Source of the DNA: Psychromonas sp. SP041
GTDB lineage: Bacteria > Pseudomonadota > Gammaproteobacteria > Enterobacterales > Psychromonadaceae
Assembly (NCBI RefSeq): GCF_000470315.2
Contig: NZ_CBRF02000042.1
Coordinates: 1-40,593, forward strand
Length of the DNA: 40,593 nt
Reading direction: 5' to 3'
Part shown: piece by piece, positions 1-9,717 of the stretch
Layout: every line of letters begins with the position of its first letter
Numbering within the stretch: position 1 is the first letter of the stretch
Position numbers and translations under genes: made by a program
The notes under the pieces: generated by a model
The model's input: the letters and a program-made list of their open reading frames with translations, nothing else
Told to the model about the DNA's origin: nothing
Database searches by the model: none

Positions 1-120
1 TTCCATTGGTATTAACGTAATTGGTATTTTTATGAAAGATATCTTTCTTAAAAATAGTTCAAAGTAGAGAGGGATTAAGTCTGACATAATGTAATCTGAA
101 TAGATTAAATTAATGAGTGA

Positions 121-240
121 GTGACACTTGTTGAGCGAAGAAAGGTGATAAAAGGCGTATTAAATAAATTGATTGTAGAAGTTAAATCAGCAGAAGAAGA
201 TATGAGTGAGGTATACGGTATGAAACCTTTTACATTTTAA
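121..240 (+). CDS. Possible 39-residue small ORF
   Basis: A GTG-initiated frame encodes a 39-residue peptide that is charged in its first half (VERRKV) and ends MKPFTF. The TGA just before 121 closes the frame upstream, so this is its maximum length; a second GTG lies at 145. The Shine-Dalgarno sequence is weak (GAGTGAG close to the start). The stop codon sits between the arms of a long hairpin at 223-280, which could be its terminator. I do not recognise the peptide. It may equally be a gene remnant or chance. Confidence 0.2.
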   Translation: MTLVERRKVIKGVLNKLIVEVKSAEEDMSEVYGMKPFTF

Positions 241-280
241 GTCTTAACAAATGACTTATATTTAACAATGCAAAAGGTTT
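223..280 (+). terminator. Long imperfect hairpin, possible terminator
   Basis: The arms at 223-236 (AAACCTTTTACATT) and 267-280 pair at 13 of 14 positions. The 30-nt loop contains a smaller hairpin (AAGTC...GACTT). A T-rich stretch follows on the plus strand (ATTTAGCTTTTT). It lies between a possible small ORF and the 3' end of the barrel gene read from the other side. Confidence 0.4.
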
Positions 281-317
281 ATTTAGCTTTTTAGTGAATT
301 AGGCACTAAGTCTAACT

Positions 318-929
318 TTAGAATTTATATTCAAGACCTGTTAATAGTTCAGCTTCTATTAAGTAGCCATCAGAACAATCATCACCGCTACAAAAAGATT
401 CACTATGTCCTTCACGTAATAAAGTACCATAAACTCTTAAGTCACTACGAAAAGCGAATTGATCTGTAAATTGATAACGGATACCAGCGGCCATGCTTGC
501 AGAGAAAGCAAAATTTGACTCGTATGTATCACCTTGTGGGTTAATATAAGTACCACCAACACCTAATGCAATACTTGTTGAAAATGGCGTTGTATTAGTG
601 AATAAGATACGCCCACCAACATGCAAGTATTGAACGTATATATTTTGATCACCGTCAGTACGTAAACTATTAGAGAACAGTAATTCACCTTCAGAATTCT
701 CTTTGTAATTCCAGTTCAATGCAATTGCTTGCGAAAAATGAAAGCCATCACCTGGATCATTTTCACCTGTTCCTTGATCTACATCGATGTCTAAGCGTGA
801 TCCTAAAAAGCCAGTAACAGTTATATAATCATTTTGGTAAGGTTCTGCACTAATTAATCTTTCGGCTAATACAGGTACTGATAAAGTACTTAATACTAAT
901 GCTGATATAAGTTGTTGACGTATTTTCAT
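318..929 (-). CDS. Small outer-membrane beta-barrel protein, unassigned
   Basis: The 203-residue product starts with a typical Sec signal peptide: a basic N-terminus (MKIRQQ), a hydrophobic core to about residue 21, and likely cleavage after VLA. The mature part alternates short polar and aromatic strands with glycine-rich turns and ends in phenylalanine (LEYKF), as expected of an outer-membrane barrel of roughly eight strands recognised by the BAM complex. Two cysteines in a loop (FCSGDDC, about residues 180-186) could form a disulfide. I cannot name the family. OmpA-like, YfaZ-like or generic 'porin family' annotation is possible. The gene is monocistronic in appearance, with about 170 bp separating it from the DUF2062 gene on the same strand. 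Confidence 0.7.
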   Translation of the reverse strand: MKIRQQLISALVLSTLSVPVLAERLISAEPYQNDYITVTGFLGSRLDIDVDQGTGENDPGDGFHFSQAIALNWNYKENSEGELLFSNSLRTDGDQNIYVQYLHVGGRILFTNTTPFSTSIALGVGGTYINPQGDTYESNFAFSASMAAGIRYQFTDQFAFRSDLRVYGTLLREGHSESFCSGDDCSDGYLIEAELLTGLEYKF

Positions 930-1097
930 GAAATATCCATATTATCAAATAATGTTGTTAACAATGAGTGATTTTTCCACCCATTGAATGAAATTGGTAT
1001 GATTATCAACAGGGTAAATTAATTCTTGTGTAAATTCGAATTATTTATCTATTTTCTATCTATTATTTGTCTATATTTTTATGTTCGACTAATATTA

Positions 1098-1616
1098 TTA
1101 ACGCTTTTTATAATATTTACGCTTTTTCCATTTTTGAATCGAACTATAGCGCCAAAATAACATCGCACCCCAATAGCCTAAAAATGCGCTAAGACTACCA
1201 ATAATTAAGCAACCAACAAACAAGGGTGGAGCAATCGTTTCAAATGCATTGACTATCCAATGATATGAAAGCTTAAAATGAAAATCTAATAGTGGTTCCT
1301 GTAAAATAAAAGCACCTAAACGATAAGCACCATAGAACAACGGCGGCATAGTGATTGGGTTTGAAACCCATACTAATGCGACTGATATCGGAAGATTAAC
1401 AGAAAAAAACATGGCTAAGAATGCCGCTAATACCATTTGAAAGGGCATTGGCATCCATGCACAAAATAAACCAACAGCGACTGCACCTGCAGCGCCTCGC
1501 CTATTCAAATGCCATAGGTTAGGATTCAGTAATTTAGATCCAAAACGTTTCAAATGCGGGTGAGCTTTTAACTTCTCTGGATTAGGGGTAAAACGTTTAA
1601 TAAATTTTTTTGGCAT
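1098..1616 (-). CDS. DUF2062 family membrane protein
   Basis: The product has 172 residues. The N-terminal 35 or so are basic and soluble (PKKFIKRFTPNPEKLKAHP). They are followed by three or four hydrophobic segments with the conserved glycine/proline-rich stretch around WVSNPITMPPLFYGAYRLG, typical of DUF2062 proteins. The C-terminus is very basic (KKRKYYKKR). Function is unknown for the family. The gene is divergent from comEC with only 33 bp between start codons, so the two must share a control region. The same DUF2062/comEC neighbourhood recurs in marine gammaproteobacteria as far as I recall. Confidence 0.8.
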   Translation of the reverse strand: MPKKFIKRFTPNPEKLKAHPHLKRFGSKLLNPNLWHLNRRGAAGAVAVGLFCAWMPMPFQMVLAAFLAMFFSVNLPISVALVWVSNPITMPPLFYGAYRLGAFILQEPLLDFHFKLSYHWIVNAFETIAPPLFVGCLIIGSLSAFLGYWGAMLFWRYSSIQKWKKRKYYKKR

Positions 1617-1649
1617 ATAATTAAACTTTATCTACTCAAACGGGAAAAA

Positions 1650-4118
1650 ATGCATATAACAATATGGCTATCTATTGCTACTTTTGTTACCACACTTTAT
1701 TGGCCACAGTTATTGAATACTAATGGCATGCTTAGTTGTGCGTTGGTTATCTTTATTTTTTTGTGCTGGCCAAGATGGCGGTATCTAACCGTTATTCCGT
1801 TAACTGCACTGTATTTCAGTTCCTTCGTATACATGACTTTCTTAGGTGGGTCTGTAGCACTCGTGAATCCGAATAGTATCGCTCAAAACAAATATTTATT
1901 AAATAATAATAATCATAAATCATCTGTTAATTTTATATCTGATGCACTTGATGTCCAAGACAATAACATAACAGTGCATATTAAATCATTAATCAATACA
2001 AAAAATAGTGGTTATTTTATTGCTCGTATTACCGCTTTCAATGATCAAGCTTGTCATTATTGTCCATTAATTGAAATGCGTTGGTTTAGACCGAGTTTAC
2101 AAGTGCAAGCTGGGCAAACCCACCAATTTAAAGTGAAACTAAAAGCTCTGCAGGGAAATGCAAATCCAAGCGGCTTTGATCGCCAAAAATGGCGTTATTC
2201 ACAGCACATTGCTTATATTGCGAATATTAAGCAACATCTTAACGTCCTAGATTCTCAGATATCATCACGCGCCCAATTATATCAAAAAGTATTACAAGTG
2301 ACTGATTCTATGTCACAGCAAGGCGCGCTTATTGCACTTATTTTTGCAGATAAAAGCCTAATGAGTGTCACTGATAAAAATACGATTAAAGAACTGGGCA
2401 TTGCGCATTTATTTGCGATATCTGGATTGCATATCGGTTTATTGTTTATTTTTTCTTTTGTCATTTTTAATAGTTTATTAAAAAGGGTGTTGCCGGGAAG
2501 GTTATTAGGTTGGTGTTCTTGGCGTTTAGTGAATGGGTTAGGTTTTTTTGTTTGCGTTGGCTACGGTTATATATCTGGATTTTCATTACCCACTCAGCGT
2601 GCATTGTTAATGTTATTTTTGGGTGTATTGATGTTATCTAGTAAACGAAAAGTCAGTTTATTGGATTTATTAGTCTTGTGCTTTTGGTTGATGTTGTTGT
2701 TCGACCCTTTAGCTATTTTAAGTAGTAGTCTATGGCTTTCATTTGTTGCCATGAGCAGTATTCTTATTTTTATGTGGATAATGCACCGAACAGATAAAGT
2801 AAATACTCAAGAGTTACCTTGGTGGAAAATTTTGCTACAAAATACGACCACATTTGTAAAATCGTTAATTTTGTTACAGCTGGTCTTGACCTTGTTTATG
2901 TTACCTATTCAGCTTGTTAATTTTTCAGCCATTAGCTTTTTTTCTTTAGTCATTAATTTAATTGCTATTCCGCTTTTCTCTTGGTTCATTATTCCACTTA
3001 CTTTATTGGGCAGTTTAATCTTAGTCGTTATTGAACCTGTTGGCGTTTTGTTATTACAGTTTAGTAATTACTTATTAGACACGTTCTTACACTATGCAAG
3101 TGGGTTTACGGTAGGTTACGTCTCTCTTTCTGACTTGACTATTTCATTGATATTAAGTACCGCTCTGTTTATTTTATTATTGTTGTTTTTATTTCTATTA
3201 ACTCGGTTCTTTATTCTTAAAAAAATAGCGTTGAATATTATTGTGGTTACTTTTATAAGCTTTATTATTTTAAGAATGACTGAATTTATATGGGATGAAA
3301 ATAATACATGGCAGGTTGAAGTGTTTGATGTTGGTCAGGGTTTAGCAGTATTAGTTAAAAGTGAAGGGGAGGTTCTCTTATATGATACAGGCCCAAGTTA
3401 CTCCTCACATTATGCAGTTGCCGATTCAACTATTTTACCTTATTTGAATGCGCGTGGAATTGCTGAATTAGATTATTTATTTGTTAGCCACAGTGATAAT
3501 GACCATGCAGGAGGCGTGTTTGCAATACAGGATAAATTAACGATAAAAAATACTTATGTTGGTGAAGCGGCTTTAATGAATAGTGAACAAAGAGAAAATG
3601 GAAGTACATCACGCAAATTCAAGCAGTGCTTAGCGGGGCAATCTTTTAACTTAGGAAAGCTAACGTTAAAAGTACTTTCTCCTTCAAAGATAGGTAAAAA
3701 CAATAATAATAACTCCTGCGTGATAAATATCAGTGATGGATATAACAGCGTTTTACTCACGGGCGATATTAGTAAAGCCGTAGAGCAAAGGTTAGTGAGT
3801 AAAAATGAAGCAAGTAAAAAGTCAAATTTAAAAGCTGATATTTTAATCGCTCCTCATCATGGTAGTAAGACGTCTTCTAGCCTCGCTTTTATAAAACAAG
3901 TTCAACCAAAATGGGTTGTATTTTCTGCTGGCTATAAAAATCGATGGCATTTTCCTATATTATCTGTGGTTGAGCGTTATCAATTACTCAATGTTGGACA
4001 ATTAACAACGGCAAACACTGGATTTATTCGCTTTAATGTGGAAAATCAGCATATTGACGTAAAAACTTATAGAGAAGATCTTGCTGCTTATTGGTATCAT
4101 CGACATCTTGCATTCTAA
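1650..4118 (+). CDS. comEC: ComEC/Rec2 DNA-uptake channel protein
   Basis: This 822-residue polytopic inner-membrane protein is predicted to pass single-stranded DNA into the cytoplasm during natural transformation. It has the family order. The N-terminal part (to about 210) has TM helices and an OB-like periplasmic region. The central competence domain (about 220-540) is rich in TM helices and includes the conserved HLFAISGLHIGL. The C-terminal metallo-beta-lactamase-like domain (from about 555) carries DVGQG, HSDNDHAGG (about 613-621) and APHHGSK. Length is normal for the full three-domain form. It lies 20 bp upstream of msbA on the same strand, as in many gammaproteobacteria. No frameshift is seen, so transformation capacity is plausible if the pilus genes exist elsewhere. 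Confidence 0.93.
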   Translation: MHITIWLSIATFVTTLYWPQLLNTNGMLSCALVIFIFLCWPRWRYLTVIPLTALYFSSFVYMTFLGGSVALVNPNSIAQNKYLLNNNNHKSSVNFISDALDVQDNNITVHIKSLINTKNSGYFIARITAFNDQACHYCPLIEMRWFRPSLQVQAGQTHQFKVKLKALQGNANPSGFDRQKWRYSQHIAYIANIKQHLNVLDSQISSRAQLYQKVLQVTDSMSQQGALIALIFADKSLMSVTDKNTIKELGIAHLFAISGLHIGLLFIFSFVIFNSLLKRVLPGRLLGWCSWRLVNGLGFFVCVGYGYISGFSLPTQRALLMLFLGVLMLSSKRKVSLLDLLVLCFWLMLLFDPLAILSSSLWLSFVAMSSILIFMWIMHRTDKVNTQELPWWKILLQNTTTFVKSLILLQLVLTLFMLPIQLVNFSAISFFSLVINLIAIPLFSWFIIPLTLLGSLILVVIEPVGVLLLQFSNYLLDTFLHYASGFTVGYVSLSDLTISLILSTALFILLLLFLFLLTRFFILKKIALNIIVVTFISFIILRMTEFIWDENNTWQVEVFDVGQGLAVLVKSEGEVLLYDTGPSYSSHYAVADSTILPYLNARGIAELDYLFVSHSDNDHAGGVFAIQDKLTIKNTYVGEAALMNSEQRENGSTSRKFKQCLAGQSFNLGKLTLKVLSPSKIGKNNNNNSCVINISDGYNSVLLTGDISKAVEQRLVSKNEASKKSNLKADILIAPHHGSKTSSSLAFIKQVQPKWVVFSAGYKNRWHFPILSVVERYQLLNVGQLTTANTGFIRFNVENQHIDVKTYREDLAAYWYHRHLAF

Positions 4119-4138
4119 ATCTATTATTTGGTGTATTA

Positions 4139-5890
4139 ATGAAAAACGAAAAAGACAACGGCTGGGCAGTATTAAAGCGTTTAGTTAGTTATGTTAAGGA
4201 ATTTAAACTTGCCTTATTTGGCGGCATCGTTGGCATGATTGGGTATGCCTTGGTTGATATGACTCTTATTTGGTCATTAAAGCCTTTGATTGACAATGGC
4301 TTTACAGGTAAAGATCCTTCAGTACTTGAAATGATGCCGTATTTTGTGGTGATCATTATTGCGCTTCGTGGTGTTTCTGCATTTTTAAGTTCGTACTGTA
4401 TGGCTTGGGTGGGTACAAACGTTGTCATGAAGTTGCAGCGCCAGTTGTTTGCACAACTAATATTGTTGCCAATTTCATTCTTTGATAAAACTAATACTGG
4501 CGATTTGTTATCAAAAATAACCTATGACGCAAGTCAAGTTTCAAATGCGGCGAGTAATGCTTTAGTTAAAATATTTCGTGAAGGTGCAACGGTTATTGGC
4601 CTTGTTTCACTGATGTTTTATCAAAGCTGGCAATTATCATTAGTCTTTTTTGTAATTGCTCCCATTGTTGGTGTTGCAATTAGTATTGTGAGTAAACGTT
4701 TTAGAAAAATCAGTAAAAATCTGCAAAATGCGATGGGGTTAGTAACAACGTCTTCTGAACAGATGCTGAAAGGGCATAAAGAAGTGTTAATGTTTGGCGG
4801 ACAAAAGCTTGAAAATGAAAAGTTTGATCGTGTTAGCAATATTGTACGTACACAAAATATGAAAATGGCCAGCGCCAATGCTATTAGTGTGCCTGTTATA
4901 CAAACTATCGCTTCATTTGCATTAGCTTTTGTCCTTTATTTAGCGACTTATCCGCAAATCATGGATACGTTATCGTCAGGTACTTTTGTGGTTATTATTA
5001 GCTCTATGATGGCTTTAATGAAACCGATTAAGAACGTAACGCAAATCAATAACGAAATTCAAAAAGGTATTTCTGCAAGCCATAGCTTATTTGATATGTT
5101 AGATATGACAAAAGCGAAAGATGAAGGGAAATATGAAGTTGAGCGCGTGAAAGGCAATATCAGTATTGATAATATTACTTTTACTTACCCAACCGCTGAT
5201 AAACCTGCATTAAAGAAAGTTAGCTTTGAAGTCAAAGAAGGTCAATCAATTGCTTTAGTAGGGCGTTCTGGCAGTGGTAAATCAACTATCGCTAATTTGC
5301 TCACGCGTTTTTACGATATTGACTCAGGTGAAATTAGATTAGATGGCAAAAATATTGAAGATTACCGTTTAAGTTCATTACGTAATCAAGTTGCGATTGT
5401 GTCGCAAAATGTACATTTATTTAACGATACGATCGCGAATAATATTGCCTATGCTAGCGAAGGGAAGTTTACGGAACAAGATATTATTGATGCCGCTATA
5501 ACTGCTCATGCAATGGAGTTTATTGAAGGACTTCCAGAGGGCTTAAATACTATTATTGGTGAAAATGGCGCTATGTTATCGGGTGGGCAACGCCAACGTT
5601 TAGCGATTGCGCGTGCTTTATTACGCGATGCACCTATTTTAATTTTAGATGAAGCAACGTCTGCACTGGATACCGAATCTGAACGTCATATCCAAGCTGC
5701 ATTAGATGAATTGCAAAAAAATAGAACATCGATTGTGATTGCACATCGCCTATCAACGATTGAGCATGCTGATCAAATATTAGTGATTGATCAAGGACAG
5801 GTGGTTGAACATGGCACGCATGCCGAATTAATTGCACAAGAAAAAATTTATCATAGCTTAAGTCAAATGCAAGCATCAGGACTGTTGTAA
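4139..5890 (+). CDS. msbA: Lipid A core flippase MsbA (ABC exporter)
   Basis: MsbA flips core-lipid A from the inner to the outer leaflet of the inner membrane using ATP. The open frame extends upstream into comEC, but the ATG at 4139 (MKNEKDNGW) is the better start: it gives 583 residues, matching E. coli MsbA (582), and removes an overlap with comEC. A six-helix transmembrane domain (to about 320) is followed by the ATPase domain with Walker A GRSGSGKS (about 375), signature LSGGQRQR, Walker B ILILDEATSALD and the switch histidine in IAHRLST. Its stop codon overlaps the lpxK start by one base, so the two are translationally coupled. Confidence 0.96.
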   Translation: MKNEKDNGWAVLKRLVSYVKEFKLALFGGIVGMIGYALVDMTLIWSLKPLIDNGFTGKDPSVLEMMPYFVVIIIALRGVSAFLSSYCMAWVGTNVVMKLQRQLFAQLILLPISFFDKTNTGDLLSKITYDASQVSNAASNALVKIFREGATVIGLVSLMFYQSWQLSLVFFVIAPIVGVAISIVSKRFRKISKNLQNAMGLVTTSSEQMLKGHKEVLMFGGQKLENEKFDRVSNIVRTQNMKMASANAISVPVIQTIASFALAFVLYLATYPQIMDTLSSGTFVVIISSMMALMKPIKNVTQINNEIQKGISASHSLFDMLDMTKAKDEGKYEVERVKGNISIDNITFTYPTADKPALKKVSFEVKEGQSIALVGRSGSGKSTIANLLTRFYDIDSGEIRLDGKNIEDYRLSSLRNQVAIVSQNVHLFNDTIANNIAYASEGKFTEQDIIDAAITAHAMEFIEGLPEGLNTIIGENGAMLSGGQRQRLAIARALLRDAPILILDEATSALDTESERHIQAALDELQKNRTSIVIAHRLSTIEHADQILVIDQGQVVEHGTHAELIAQEKIYHSLSQMQASGLL

Positions 5891-6870
5891 TGCCATTTTG
5901 GTATCAAGCAACTCGTTGGTGGGCATGGTTTTTATTTCCATTGGCTTTAATCATGCAGTGTATTAGTACTGTACGCTGCTATGCCTATAAAAAAGGGTGG
6001 CTCAAAAGTTATCAAAGCCCGTTACCTGTTGTCGTTGTCGGCAACATTTCAGTGGGAGGTAACGGTAAAACACCCTTTGTGATTAGCTTATGTGAGTTAC
6101 TCATCAAACAAGGTTATAAACCTGGAGTGATTAGCCGTGGTTATGGGGGGAAGTCAGAAACTTACCCATTGTTAGTCAGCCAAGATACTATTGGTAAAGA
6201 AGCGGGCGATGAACCTGTTTTAATTCACAAGCGTTTACATATCCCTGTTGTGGTTGATCCAGTTCGCTCTAATGCCGCTGCTTATTTAGCTGAGCATTGT
6301 GACGTTGATGTAATTATCACCGATGATGGGCTTCAGCATTATGCTTTGCAACGCGACATTGAAATTGTGGTTGTTGATGGTAAGCGACGTTATGGTAACC
6401 AACACATCATGCCAATGGGGCCTCTCAGAGAGCCTGTTAGTCGCTTAAACACTGTCGATTATATTATTAACAATGGTGAATATCATACTGATGAATTTAC
6501 CATGTTATTACAACCTTCTGAATGTAAAAGAGTTGATGGAGTTGCTGGTACATTAATCCTTGAATCAGACCAATCGGTTAATGCTTGTGCTGCAATAGGT
6601 TATCCTCCACGCTTTTTTGATACACTTACAAAACAAGCATTTAGACTACAAAAAAAGGTCGCATTTGCAGATCACCATGCCTATGTAGAAGATGATTTTA
6701 AGCAATTTGAATCAACGATACCGTTATTAATGACAGAAAAAGATGCAGTGAAATGTACTTGTTTTGCACAATCGAATTGGTGGTATTTACCGATTGATGG
6801 GCAACTCCCGGATACATTTACTCAACCGTTTTTAGAAAAATTAAAACAGATTAAGGAATTAAAATGTTAG
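5890..6870 (+). CDS. lpxK: Tetraacyldisaccharide 4'-kinase
   Basis: LpxK phosphorylates the 4' position of the lipid A disaccharide at the cytoplasmic face of the inner membrane. The 326-residue product has an N-terminal membrane-associating helix ([13 protein letters not shown]) and the P-loop [12 protein letters not shown] (about 51-62). The conserved [17 protein letters not shown] and PLREP segments are present. The start ATG overlaps the msbA stop (TAATG), and the last codons overlap the next small gene, so msbA-lpxK-ycaR-kdsB reads as one operon. Length is typical of the family. Confidence 0.95.
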   Translation: MPFWYQATRWWAWFLFPLALIMQCISTVRCYAYKKGWLKSYQSPLPVVVVGNISVGGNGKTPFVISLCELLIKQGYKPGVISRGYGGKSETYPLLVSQDTIGKEAGDEPVLIHKRLHIPVVVDPVRSNAAAYLAEHCDVDVIITDDGLQHYALQRDIEIVVVDGKRRYGNQHIMPMGPLREPVSRLNTVDYIINNGEYHTDEFTMLLQPSECKRVDGVAGTLILESDQSVNACAAIGYPPRFFDTLTKQAFRLQKKVAFADHHAYVEDDFKQFESTIPLLMTEKDAVKCTCFAQSNWWYLPIDGQLPDTFTQPFLEKLKQIKELKC

Positions 6871-7043
6871 ATATTAAACTATTGGATATTATTGCCTGCC
6901 CAATATGCAAAGGTAAATTAACGTATAACAAAGCTGATAATGAACTGATCTGTAAATTTGACCATTTAGCTTATCCTGTGAGAGATGGCATTCCAGCATT
7001 GTTACAAGTTGAAGCACGTAAATTGAGTGCAGACGAGAGATAA
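6864..7043 (+). CDS. ycaR: Trm112/YcaR family small protein
   Basis: This 59-residue protein is too short for most ORF cut-offs. It begins at the ATG overlapping the lpxK stop and ends 2 nt before kdsB. It has the ACPICKGKL zinc-ribbon-like start (Cys12, Cys15), ELICK (Cys30) and the diagnostic [11 protein letters not shown] segment, closely matching E. coli YcaR in length and sequence. Trm112-like proteins often bind or activate methyltransferases, but the role of YcaR itself is not established. Its position between lpxK and kdsB is conserved; the ycaQ gene found between them in E. coli is absent here. Confidence 0.93.
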   Translation: MLDIKLLDIIACPICKGKLTYNKADNELICKFDHLAYPVRDGIPALLQVEARKLSADER

Positions 7044-7045
7044 TT

Positions 7046-7837
7046 ATGTCATTTATTGTAGTTATTCCAGCACGATACCAGTCAACGCGATTACCAGCGA
7101 AACCATTGGCTGATATTTTGGGTAAAACCATGATTGAACGTGTCGCAGAACAAGCATTACAAAGTGGTGCTAAACAAGTCATTGTGGCGACGGATGATCA
7201 ACGCATTGTTGATGTTTTAAAGGGCGTGGATAATATCGATGTTTGTTTAACTTCTAAAAACCATGAGTCAGGCACTGACAGGTTGGCAGAAGTTTGTACT
7301 CTCTATCAATTTGCTGACGATGAAATAATCGTTAATGTGCAGGGTGATGAGCCTTTAATTCCACCAAGTGTAATAAAACAAGTTGCCACTAACCTATTTA
7401 CTAACGAACAAGCGAGTGTTGCTACATTAAGTGCACCTATTACTGACCAAGAAGATGCATTTAATATTAATGCAGTTAAAGTCGTTACAGATAAAAATAA
7501 ATTAGCTTTATATTTTAGTCGTGCAACGACACCTTGGGATCGTGATAATTTCACTGCAAAAAATCAGCAAGCAAAAAATGTTGATTTGCAACATTTACAA
7601 CGACATATTGGCATTTATGCTTACCGTGTTAGCTTTTTAAAACAATACGCACAATTATCTGTATCACCTTTAGAATTGATAGAAAAATTAGAGCAATTAC
7701 GTGTATTGTGGCATGGTTATAAAATACATGTCGATATTGCCTGTGAACTACCACCGGCAGGTGTAGATACTGCTGATGACCTACAACGCGTCATTAATGT
7801 ATTGTCTGATAGAGCTCTTAACAGAAAGGATTCATAA
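7046..7837 (+). CDS. kdsB: CMP-Kdo synthetase
   Basis: KdsB (3-deoxy-manno-octulosonate cytidylyltransferase) activates Kdo with CTP for attachment to lipid A in the cytoplasm. The 263-residue product carries the nucleotidyltransferase signature [15 protein letters not shown] at the N-terminus, [14 protein letters not shown], and [11 protein letters not shown], which binds nucleotide and metal. Length is close to that of E. coli KdsB. It starts 2 nt after ycaR. The lipoprotein gene follows after 5 nt, so the envelope module downstream may be co-transcribed with LPS genes. The Kdo-8-phosphate synthase partner kdsA lies at 26116-26961. Confidence 0.96.
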   Translation: MSFIVVIPARYQSTRLPAKPLADILGKTMIERVAEQALQSGAKQVIVATDDQRIVDVLKGVDNIDVCLTSKNHESGTDRLAEVCTLYQFADDEIIVNVQGDEPLIPPSVIKQVATNLFTNEQASVATLSAPITDQEDAFNINAVKVVTDKNKLALYFSRATTPWDRDNFTAKNQQAKNVDLQHLQRHIGIYAYRVSFLKQYAQLSVSPLELIEKLEQLRVLWHGYKIHVDIACELPPAGVDTADDLQRVINVLSDRALNRKDS

Positions 7838-7842
7838 AGCGT

Positions 7843-8778
7843 ATGCGAATTTTTCTTATCTGCTGTTTTAGTTTGCTGCTTGTTGCCTGTGGTGATGACC
7901 GTGCAGATAGACTGCAAGCAAATATTAAAACAGCTGATTATTTAATTGAGAACTTAGGTAGTAACCTAGATACAGATCGTATTCGTAATGCGATTATCTT
8001 GCAGCAATATGCTGCGTTATTAACTAAAGAAAAGCCTGACCTTAGTCCTCTCTTAACGGCGTTGTCTAAAGATGCGACACGTAATGGAGCTATGTATCGT
8101 TCATTAACGGATCGCTTATCGACTTTAAAATCGAGACCTGATGTATTAGGTGATATCGAAGCACAACTTTATGAAAGTAAAACCTTAGTTGAAGCGTCGG
8201 ATCCAAACCTATATAGCGATGCATTGTCGGATCCTATCAATGTTATTGCTGATATGTCCGATGGTAAATTGGCTCGCGTTAATGCGATTAGCCAAGCTCA
8301 AAGCCTACAAGCAAATGGTGCTGAAAGTAATGGCGTTGGTAGTCAGTTAGTAGGTAACCCAGCTTACGGCCAATGGCAATCAAACAGTAGTGGCGGATCA
8401 TTCTGGCAATGGTATGCCGCTTATACGTTGTTCTCTGCGATTTCACCTCGTCAAATCGGTTATGATCGTTGGTCTTCTCGTCGTGACTATAGTTACTATA
8501 ATGATGTGGGTCGTAATCGTTATACCTCACCGCAACAAAAAAAATCACAAGATGATTTAGCGCAGCGCACTAAGAAAAAATTTGGTAATAAAGGCGGTTT
8601 TAAGAGTCCTTATGCTAAATCTAAAACTGGCGCGAGCAGTATGTCTACTGCGAGTAAGCAGGCACAACGTGCACCAAGTTTCTCAGGTAAATCGAGTTAC
8701 TCTAAGCAAAAATCATCATCGAGCAGTTTCAGAAATAGCACATCGACCACTTCACGTGGCGTTAGACGCGGTAAATAG
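7843..8778 (+). CDS. Lipoprotein with Ser/Arg/Lys-rich tail, unknown function
   Basis: The 311-residue product has a clear lipoprotein signal peptide with lipobox LVAC (Cys16), followed by Gly-Asp, so sorting to the outer membrane is expected. Residues 20-150 look helical and acidic to neutral (DRLQANIKTADYLIENLG). A Gly/Ser/Trp-rich linker (GGSFWQWYAAYTLFS, about 183-197) follows. The last 100 residues are low-complexity, strongly basic and rich in Ser, Tyr, Lys and Arg (ending TTSRGVRRGK). I do not recognise a named family. The tail resembles in composition the E. coli YgiB/YjfM (DUF1190) proteins, which also neighbour DUF350 genes. It starts 5 nt after kdsB and ends 9 nt before the DUF350 gene, so operon membership is likely. 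Confidence 0.75.
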   Translation: MRIFLICCFSLLLVACGDDRADRLQANIKTADYLIENLGSNLDTDRIRNAIILQQYAALLTKEKPDLSPLLTALSKDATRNGAMYRSLTDRLSTLKSRPDVLGDIEAQLYESKTLVEASDPNLYSDALSDPINVIADMSDGKLARVNAISQAQSLQANGAESNGVGSQLVGNPAYGQWQSNSSGGSFWQWYAAYTLFSAISPRQIGYDRWSSRRDYSYYNDVGRNRYTSPQQKKSQDDLAQRTKKKFGNKGGFKSPYAKSKTGASSMSTASKQAQRAPSFSGKSSYSKQKSSSSSFRNSTSTTSRGVRRGK

Positions 8779-8787
8779 GATAGTAAT

Positions 8788-9687
8788 ATGAATGAATTAA
8801 TTACAACGTTAGACCTCAGTGGAACGCTGATAGGTTATTTAGCAATTGATATGGCCGTGGCTATTTTATTATTAGGTTGTATTCGTTATGCGATGGGTAT
8901 GCTCGGCAAAGTTGATACGGCAGATGAACTCGCAAAAAAAGATAACTTTGCTTACGGTATCAGTATGGCTGGTGGTGTTGCTGCAATGGGGATCGCGTTA
9001 AGTGGTGCGATTACCGGAGAATTAGCTGGCTCATACCAAATAGAATTTGTTGGTATGCTTAGCTATGGTCTAGCGGGTTTGATTTTGATTAAAGCAGGGC
9101 GTTATATTCATGATAAATTTGCGTTACCTGATTTTAATAAACAAGAATTAATTTTAAACCGTAACATTCCTGTTGCATTAGTTGATGCGGCTTCTGTTAT
9201 TGCAACAGCGATTGTTGTACGTGCGGCCATTATGTGGGTTGATGGATTAACCGTAGATACTTTCATTGCTTTGATTGCTGCATGGATTGTTTCACAGGTT
9301 ATGTTAGTCATCATTACGCGTCTTTTTGAATGGAAATATGCAAAAAATAATGGCATTTCTTTCCAAACTGCATTGGTTAATGAACACATTGCATTATCGT
9401 TACGTTACAGTGGCTACTTAATTTCTACTGCAATGTCAGTAACAGCAGCAAGCTATTTTATTATTTTTGATGCCAATGCATTATGGTTTGGTATTGCTCA
9501 ATGGGTTGTTATTAGCATTATCTTAATGGTGTTATTAACGGTACTCACTGCGATGGCTAAATTCCTTGTTTTATGGGGTATTAATCGTCGTGAAGAAGTT
9601 GAAGAACAACAAAATGTAGGTGTCGCAACTATTGAATTAGCAACATCATTTTCAATTGCATTGTTATTGATGGGCTTAATGTCTTAA
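8788..9687 (+). CDS. Tandem DUF350 inner-membrane protein (YjfL-like)
   Basis: This 299-residue integral membrane protein has about eight hydrophobic helices arranged as two repeats. Each repeat resembles one DUF350 unit; E. coli YjfL, about 132 residues, carries one. The first repeat includes KKDNFAYGISMAGGVAAMGIALSG and the second KNNGISFQTALVNEHIALSLRYSGYL. The paired Asn-x-x-x-Ala patterns before a glycine-rich helix are typical. Function is unknown; in other bacteria DUF350 genes sit beside polyamine-enzyme genes. An AGGAT Shine-Dalgarno lies 5-9 nt upstream of the start. A strong intrinsic terminator follows at 9718-9743, before the aminopropyltransferase gene. Confidence 0.85.
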   Translation: MNELITTLDLSGTLIGYLAIDMAVAILLLGCIRYAMGMLGKVDTADELAKKDNFAYGISMAGGVAAMGIALSGAITGELAGSYQIEFVGMLSYGLAGLILIKAGRYIHDKFALPDFNKQELILNRNIPVALVDAASVIATAIVVRAAIMWVDGLTVDTFIALIAAWIVSQVMLVIITRLFEWKYAKNNGISFQTALVNEHIALSLRYSGYLISTAMSVTAASYFIIFDANALWFGIAQWVVISIILMVLLTVLTAMAKFLVLWGINRREEVEEQQNVGVATIELATSFSIALLLMGLMS

Positions 9688-9717
9688 TTCAAAAACATCA
9701 TTTAATCCAAACCTATT

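Larger units (their letters stand above)
1..317. other. Left-edge noncoding stretch
   Basis: No recognisable gene is present. The stretch contains two copies of the short motif AATTGGTAT/ATTGGTATT near its left end, one possible small ORF (121-240) and a long imperfect hairpin (223-280). These are listed separately. Nothing else can be supported. Confidence 0.5.

Noticed and set aside
8582-8791. 69-residue plus-strand frame at the end of the lipoprotein gene
   Set aside because: It is an out-of-frame reading of the low-complexity Ser/Lys-rich tail; the lipoprotein frame has the signal peptide and operon spacing.
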